From NCBI GenBank assembly GCA_029213025.1, contig JARGOZ010000046.1, positions 5,739 through 42,088 of the forward strand: 36,350 nucleotides of DNA, written 5' to 3'. A program made the translations under genes and the position numbers. Source of the DNA: Verrucomicrobiales bacterium (GTDB taxonomy: Bacteria; Verrucomicrobiota; Verrucomicrobiia; Verrucomicrobiales; DEV007). Position 1 is the first letter of the stretch; each line of letters begins with the position of its first letter. The notes under the pieces were generated by a model. It did not search any database, was not told the DNA's origin, and saw only the letters and a program-made list of their open reading frames with translations. Shown here piece by piece: positions 32,681 to 36,350 of the stretch.

Positions 32681-34132
32681 TCACTTCAACCGCTGAGCGA
32701 TTGGTGACGCCACCTTCCCCGGAGGACGCACACCCGGACCGGGTGCCCCTTTATCTCCGAGATCCTTGCGCATCCCGTCAGCTAGTACCTGCAGTCTCGC
32801 GACAACATCCGGGTGCTGATCTGCGACATTGTTTTCCGAAGAAACATCCTCTTCGAGATTGAACAACAAAGGCGGCGTATTGGTCATTTTCGTTTTAAAA
32901 TGCGGATGGCGAAAGAATGATTCCAGGGGAACAAATAATTTCCAGGGGCCCGACCGCACCGCCTGAAGCTGATCCATGTAATAATAGTAAAACGCTTCGT
33001 ATGGTGATTTTTCCTCCGGACCACCGGTTAGAAGATTTCTGATGTCGTGGCCGTCCCGCTTAACTCCGTCCGCCAGTTTTTCACCGGCAAGCGCTGCAAA
33101 GGTTGGAAGTAAATCGAGTGTCGAACAAAATTCTTTGGAAACAGTTCCTGCTGGAATTGTTCCCGGCCACCAGGCAATCGTAGGCACACGAAAGGCACCT
33201 TCCGCGGTGGTGTACCCTTTGCCGTGCAGCGGAAAATTTGAACCACGCGACAGATCGTTCCCGGGACGAACCGGTGCGCCGTTGTCCGATGTCCAGATCA
33301 CCAGGGTTTTCTCAGCTATTTCCAGCGACTCCAGTTGTCCGATTATCTGTCCCATCGACCAGTCCAGCTCTTCGATCGAATCGCCCCACGGGCCATTTTT
33401 GCTTTTTCCCCGGAACTCCTTACTGGAATACGGCGTCGAAGTGCTTCCCGGCATTGCCTGAGGCAGATAAAGAAAAAACGGCCCTTCCCGATTGCTCTCA
33501 ATCCAATCGAGAGCTTTTTCCGTGTACCGCTTTGTCAGACCGTTTCGATCCACAGGCGCTTCGATGACGGTCTCATTTTCCATCAGCGGAAGTGGCGGCC
33601 ACTGACTCTGGTCACGATCCCAGATTCTTTCAGTCATATCGTCTGAATAGGGAATTCCGAAGAACCAATCAAAACCCTGCCGCGTTGGCAAAAATTCCGG
33701 CTGATCCCCCAGATGCCACTTTCCAATCATCCCGGTTTTGTATCCCGCGTCCTTCAAGGCCTCCGCTACTGTGACCTCATCCGGATTCAGACCGTAAGGG
33801 GAAACCGGACGCAACACGTGATTGTCCCTTTCGTTGTGATGCATGCTGACTCGTTGCGAGTAACATCCGGTCATCGCGCTCGCCCGGGACGGAGTGCAAA
33901 CGCCCGCCGTGACGCAGAAGTGAGTAAATTTTCTGCCCTCCGCTGCCATGCGATTGAGATGCGGAGTTCGATGCAGAGTCGAGCCAAACGGTTCGATATC
34001 GCCGTAGCCGAGGTTATCACAGAAAACAAAAATAATGTTCGGCTTGTCCCCCTCATCGGCCCTCAGGCATTGGAAACAGAGAACCATACACAACGTCGCA
34101 TAGAATCGGATGACGTTTCGGGTCGTGATCAT
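32681..34132 (-). CDS. Secreted sulfatase (arylsulfatase-like, formylglycine type)
   Basis: 483 residues with a signal peptide (ATLCMVLCFQCLRA). The core begins NIIFVFCDNLGYGDIEPFG: the usual Asp-Asp metal pair is here Asp39-Asn40, a variant seen in some PVC sulfatase groups. The nucleophile motif is CTPSR with Cys79, the CxPxR form needed for formylglycine. MIGKWHLGD (Lys138, His140) and WTSDNGAPV complete the site. The C-terminal LLFNLEEDVSSENNVADQHP is the usual closing segment. It should desulfate an external polysaccharide or other sulfate ester; no substrate can be named. It is a single leftward gene, divergent from the small secreted protein at 34287. Confidence 0.93.
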   Translation of the reverse strand: MITTRNVIRFYATLCMVLCFQCLRADEGDKPNIIFVFCDNLGYGDIEPFGSTLHRTPHLNRMAAEGRKFTHFCVTAGVCTPSRASAMTGCYSQRVSMHHNERDNHVLRPVSPYGLNPDEVTVAEALKDAGYKTGMIGKWHLGDQPEFLPTRQGFDWFFGIPYSDDMTERIWDRDQSQWPPLPLMENETVIEAPVDRNGLTKRYTEKALDWIESNREGPFFLYLPQAMPGSTSTPYSSKEFRGKSKNGPWGDSIEELDWSMGQIIGQLESLEIAEKTLVIWTSDNGAPVRPGNDLSRGSNFPLHGKGYTTAEGAFRVPTIAWWPGTIPAGTVSKEFCSTLDLLPTFAALAGEKLADGVKRDGHDIRNLLTGGPEEKSPYEAFYYYYMDQLQAVRSGPWKLFVPLESFFRHPHFKTKMTNTPPLLFNLEEDVSSENNVADQHPDVVARLQVLADGMRKDLGDKGAPGPGVRPPGKVASPIAQRLK

Positions 34133-34190
34133 CAGTCAAATTAACGAACCCTGGGTAACGATCCAATACTGATTTTATTTTAAACTTTTC

Positions 34191-34220
34191 TTGACGGTGA
34201 GCGAAGTCTGCCGACATAAT
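34191..34220 (+). promoter_or_regulatory. Sigma70-type promoter for the 34287 gene
   Basis: TTGACG (34191-34196) and CATAAT (34215-34220) are separated by 18 bp. This predicts transcription from about 34227, giving a leader of some 60 nt before the ATG at 34287. It lies in the divergent gap between the sulfatase and the small secreted protein. Confidence 0.45.
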
Positions 34221-34286
34221 CATGACTTACTGCAAAAAGAATCTGCTGATACCTGCCGAACACGATTTTGTTAACAAATTTTAATT

Positions 34287-34625
34287 ATGAAGAAATTCTT
34301 AATTCCAGCTCTGACCGTCCTTTCATTTCTGTCCACTGGCGGAATTGTTCAGGCTCAAGGTCTCTTTGGATTCTTACAGCCGAAAGGAGTGCCGGATAAG
34401 CCGCCGCACCATCTTGCTCCGGCATGGGTTTGTCCGGAGAACTGTTTTCAGCCGAAGGAAAAAGTGGTAAAAACTCACACATTGGAATTGAGGAGATTTG
34501 CTTTCCAGAAATGGGAAGAGCATTGCTGCGGTATAAAGATGAAAGGTAACTACATCAAAGTCACCTACGAAACATTCTTTAGCGACGGCAGTTCGGTTGT
34601 TTGGCATAAAGAATACCGTTCGTAG
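34287..34625 (+). CDS. Small secreted cysteine-containing protein, unknown
   Basis: 112 residues. A clear signal peptide (MKKFLIPALTVLSFLSTGGI, cut near VQAQ) precedes about 88 mature residues. These hold four cysteines: VCPENC as a pair four apart, and HCC as an adjacent pair. The C-terminal half, GNYIKVTYETFFSDGSSVVWHKEYRS, looks like a beta hairpin. I do not recognise the family. A good promoter match precedes it and no other gene shares its direction nearby, so it is probably monocistronic. Disulphide-stabilised secretion is inference. Confidence 0.6.
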   Translation: MKKFLIPALTVLSFLSTGGIVQAQGLFGFLQPKGVPDKPPHHLAPAWVCPENCFQPKEKVVKTHTLELRRFAFQKWEEHCCGIKMKGNYIKVTYETFFSDGSSVVWHKEYRS

Positions 34626-35150
34626 ATATTTTTCCGTGTGTTGTTTTCGTCCGAACATACACGGAATCGATACTCAAACCCCTGTGATTCGATTCGTTCG
34701 ATTTCGAATCAAAACCGGTACGTAGAATGCCGGAAAAATCGAAATTCTGCATTGCTATATCCCGTTGGTAGAATATCTCTACTATATGAGGGTCCTGCTT
34801 TTCTGGTTCAGTTCTCGAATTTTTCGTGGCATCGCGCCGCGATTTGGGTTGGCAATCTATAGTCCCAACCCGACCAACTGGCTCTGTGGATTTTTTTCTA
34901 TACCGCAGCATCAGGATCACCTCTACCATTTTCAAACCGGACAATTTTGTCCGGAAGCAGTAGCAACAGTCAAAAAAGGCAGCCTGCCGGGGAATCCAGC
35001 TACTTATCGTAGCCGGATAGAATCGTCTCCCGTGCAGCCACCACATATCACACCTGAAACTCGACTGTTGGGCCCGGGGCAATACGATGAGATTAAACCC
35101 ATGTGATAGCGCTTTATCCTGAAGTAATCGATTCGAATCCATAGGGTGAA
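34626..35150. other. Gene-poor stretch, no convincing coding sequence
   Basis: Between the small secreted protein and the repeat cluster I find no gene I can support. Long open frames exist on both strands (34765-35106 plus, 34579-35196 minus), but they overlap each other, lack recognisable domains or signals, and the minus one runs through the repeat cluster. An A+T-rich patch with repeated TTCGATT/GATTTCGAATC-like words lies at about 34686-34712. The stretch precedes a TraG-like gene and may hold its regulatory region or element-border DNA. Confidence 0.5.
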
Positions 35151-35211
35151 ATTGTACCCTGTTTAGTCCCAAACTGTACCCTGTACAGTGCACCATTGTA
35201 CAGGGTACAAT
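35151..35211. repeat. Phased repeat cluster D (3 copies, centres 22 bp apart, one inverted)
   Basis: TGTACCCTG occurs at 35153-35161 and 35175-35183, and its complement CAGGGTACA at 35201-35209. Taken as the 13-bp quasi-palindrome TGTAC-NNN-GTACA, the centres fall at 35159, 35181 and 35203, so the 22-bp phase is kept even though the third copy is inverted. Two of the three sites have both perfect half-sites. The array is 85 bp upstream of the TraG-like start and TGTACCCTG reads toward it. Confidence 0.9.
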
Positions 35212-35294
35212 CGGTTGGGATACCCATGTCTCTCCGGAGTTCCCTGTCCGGACTGTGCCTTTTTGTAAACTGATTTCTCAACTACCCAAAAACA

Positions 35295-36350
35295 ATGCAG
35301 CTGAAGACAAAGAAAAAGGATCCATCGAGAATACAACTCGGTTGGGAATCAAAATCGCAACCTCACTCCCAGGTAGGTTTCAATCCGGGGCACACCCACA
35401 AAGTCGACGACGAAAATATCGATCAAAGACCGGAGCCGTGGGAACTGGAAGAACCCGAATCTCATCTACTCACCATCGCGCCAACCGGTTCCGGAAAAGG
35501 TCGCTCGGCGATTATACCTACTTGTCTGGAATGGCCAGGTTCGCTGGTTGTGATCGATCCAAAAGGAGAAGCTGCCGCTGTTACAGCACGGAAGCGTAAA
35601 GCGCTGGGCAACGAAGTAGTGATGATCGATCCCTTTGGTATCGTTACCAAAAATCCGTCCACCTTTAACCCTTTTGATATTCTGCCTTTCACCGATTTGG
35701 GAGTGGAGGAATTCAGCCTTATGTTTCCCGGATTGCTACATCCGGACCGGGACTATTCGCAGACCAGGGAACCATTTTGGGACCTTCGTGGCGACGAACT
35801 CATTGCCGGGGCCACCGCCTACATGATGAGCGTTCTCCCCGAAGAAGAGCGCACGATTACCACACTGCGTAAACTACTGAAAAGCGGTGATGTCATTTAC
35901 GAACTCGCAGTAGTATTGGACAAATACGGTAAAGAAATGCCGCCGATGGCCTACGAAAACCTTAGTTCATTTATCTCTACAGAGGACAAATGTCGCTCAG
36001 GGATTCTCGCAACGGCCCAGCAGCATTTTGCTATTTATGCCGACCCGCTTGTAGAGAAATCACTGGGCTCCACCTCCTTTGATATCGGTGATTTTCGCGA
36101 CGGCAGTCCGATGACGATTTATCTTATCCTTCCCACCAACCGGTTGAATTCCCATCAGGCTCTTCTGCGGATCTGGATGAGCAGCATCATTTCTCTCCTC
36201 AAAAGCCGAACCTCCCGCCCGGAAATCGCGACGCTCTTGATGATCGACGAAGCGGCCCAGATGGGCAGGATGTCTGCCCTGCTGGAATGCGTCACGCTGC
36301 TGCGGGGCTACGGAGTGAGAACATGGACTTTCTGGCAGTCGAAGAATCAA
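35295..36350 (+). CDS. TraG/VirD4-like type IV coupling ATPase (3' truncated by window edge)
   Basis: 352 residues from the ATG at 35295 to the window end, still open. Walker A is APTGSGKGRS (Gly65-Ser66-Gly67-Lys68), followed by IIPTCLEWPGSLVVIDPKGEAAAVTA, the motif that marks TraG/VirD4 coupling proteins rather than FtsK. Walker B is LLMIDEAAQMG (Asp318, Glu319). STFNPFDILP, LILPTNRLNSHQALLRIW and the closing LRGYGVRTWTFWQSKNQ agree with the family. Such ATPases pass DNA or protein substrates to a type IV secretion channel. Unlike VirD4 this protein has no N-terminal membrane helices: the ATPase fold starts by residue 55. No relaxase or mating-pair gene is visible before it. Repeat cluster D lies 85 bp upstream. 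Confidence 0.88.
   Translation, partial: MQLKTKKKDPSRIQLGWESKSQPHSQVGFNPGHTHKVDDENIDQRPEPWELEEPESHLLTIAPTGSGKGRSAIIPTCLEWPGSLVVIDPKGEAAAVTARKRKALGNEVVMIDPFGIVTKNPSTFNPFDILPFTDLGVEEFSLMFPGLLHPDRDYSQTREPFWDLRGDELIAGATAYMMSVLPEEERTITTLRKLLKSGDVIYELAVVLDKYGKEMPPMAYENLSSFISTEDKCRSGILATAQQHFAIYADPLVEKSLGSTSFDIGDFRDGSPMTIYLILPTNRLNSHQALLRIWMSSIISLLKSRTSRPEIATLLMIDEAAQMGRMSALLECVTLLRGYGVRTWTFWQSKNQ

Noticed and set aside
34765..35106. 113-residue plus-strand ORF
   Set aside because: No recognisable domain or start context, and aromatic- and proline-rich random-looking composition. It overlaps an equally unconvincing frame on the other strand.
35122..35145. tRNA T-arm fragment (GATTCGAATCC) as an attachment site
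   Set aside because: The loop word TTCGAAT is present but the five bases on each side do not pair and no acceptor or CCA-like end follows.
34579..35196. 205-residue minus-strand ORF
   Set aside because: It overlaps the end of the small secreted protein gene and the repeat cluster, has no domain or signal, and its residues look like random translation (many Arg/Ser/Cys/Trp).

Overview
The window looks like chromosomal DNA from a member of the PVC group, most likely Verrucomicrobia (Verrucomicrobiota), with Planctomycetes as the weaker alternative. The evidence is the gene repertoire: three formylglycine-type sulfatases, a DUF6807 ('PmoA-like') protein, and two giant secreted proteins that join a beta-propeller of the PVC membrane-bound-dehydrogenase type to a CxxCH cytochrome domain. 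One of these giants also carries ThuA, SGNH-like and DUF1080 domains. Shine-Dalgarno sequences are mostly weak or absent. Genus or species cannot be fixed from the sequence alone.

Layout. 1-3784: end of one sulfatase, then a leftward set of sulfatase, DUF6807 protein and DUF58 protein. 4026-10406: a complete rightward phosphate uptake cluster pstS-pstC-pstA-pstB-phoU, with a strong hairpin terminator between pstS and pstC and very enlarged PstC and PstA permeases. 10413-18742: leftward genes for an alpha/beta hydrolase, the 1630-residue multidomain secreted protein, a UspA-like protein, ribokinase and a hotdog thioesterase. 18743-20426: an A+T-richer islet of small membrane ORFs and broken coding remnants. 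20427-24814: rightward LolA-like secreted protein, small EF-hand protein and the second giant cytochrome protein, separated by clear terminators. 24817-29287: leftward PrsW-type membrane protease, accA, LysM/degenerate L,D-transpeptidase protein, a conserved-looking unknown, and acpP. 29469-32672: rightward thiH, thiS, two small unknowns and a trypsin-like lipoprotein. 32681-34132: leftward sulfatase. 34287-36350: rightward small secreted Cys-containing protein, a 0.67-kb gene-poor stretch, and the start of a TraG/VirD4-like ATPase that runs off the end.

The most unusual signal is not a gene. A 9-bp motif, CAGGGTACA, occurs about a dozen times, only between genes as far as I could see, in four clusters of 2-4 copies (11274-11326, 16370-16400, 28851-28924, 35153-35209). 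Within clusters the copies are spaced 22 bp apart (once 21), two turns of B-DNA. The core is one half-conserved arm of a quasi-palindrome TGTAC-NNN-GTACA. In every cluster the motif has the same orientation relative to an adjacent gene start. This looks like a dispersed, helically phased operator or structural array. I do not recognise it as a described element.

Functionally the window combines housekeeping genes (fatty-acid synthesis accA/acpP, thiamin thiH/thiS, phosphate uptake) with secreted polysaccharide-degradation functions: sulfatases, DUF1080 and cytochrome-linked dehydrogenase-like proteins. A fragmentary islet and a TraG-like gene mark more mobile or decaying DNA.
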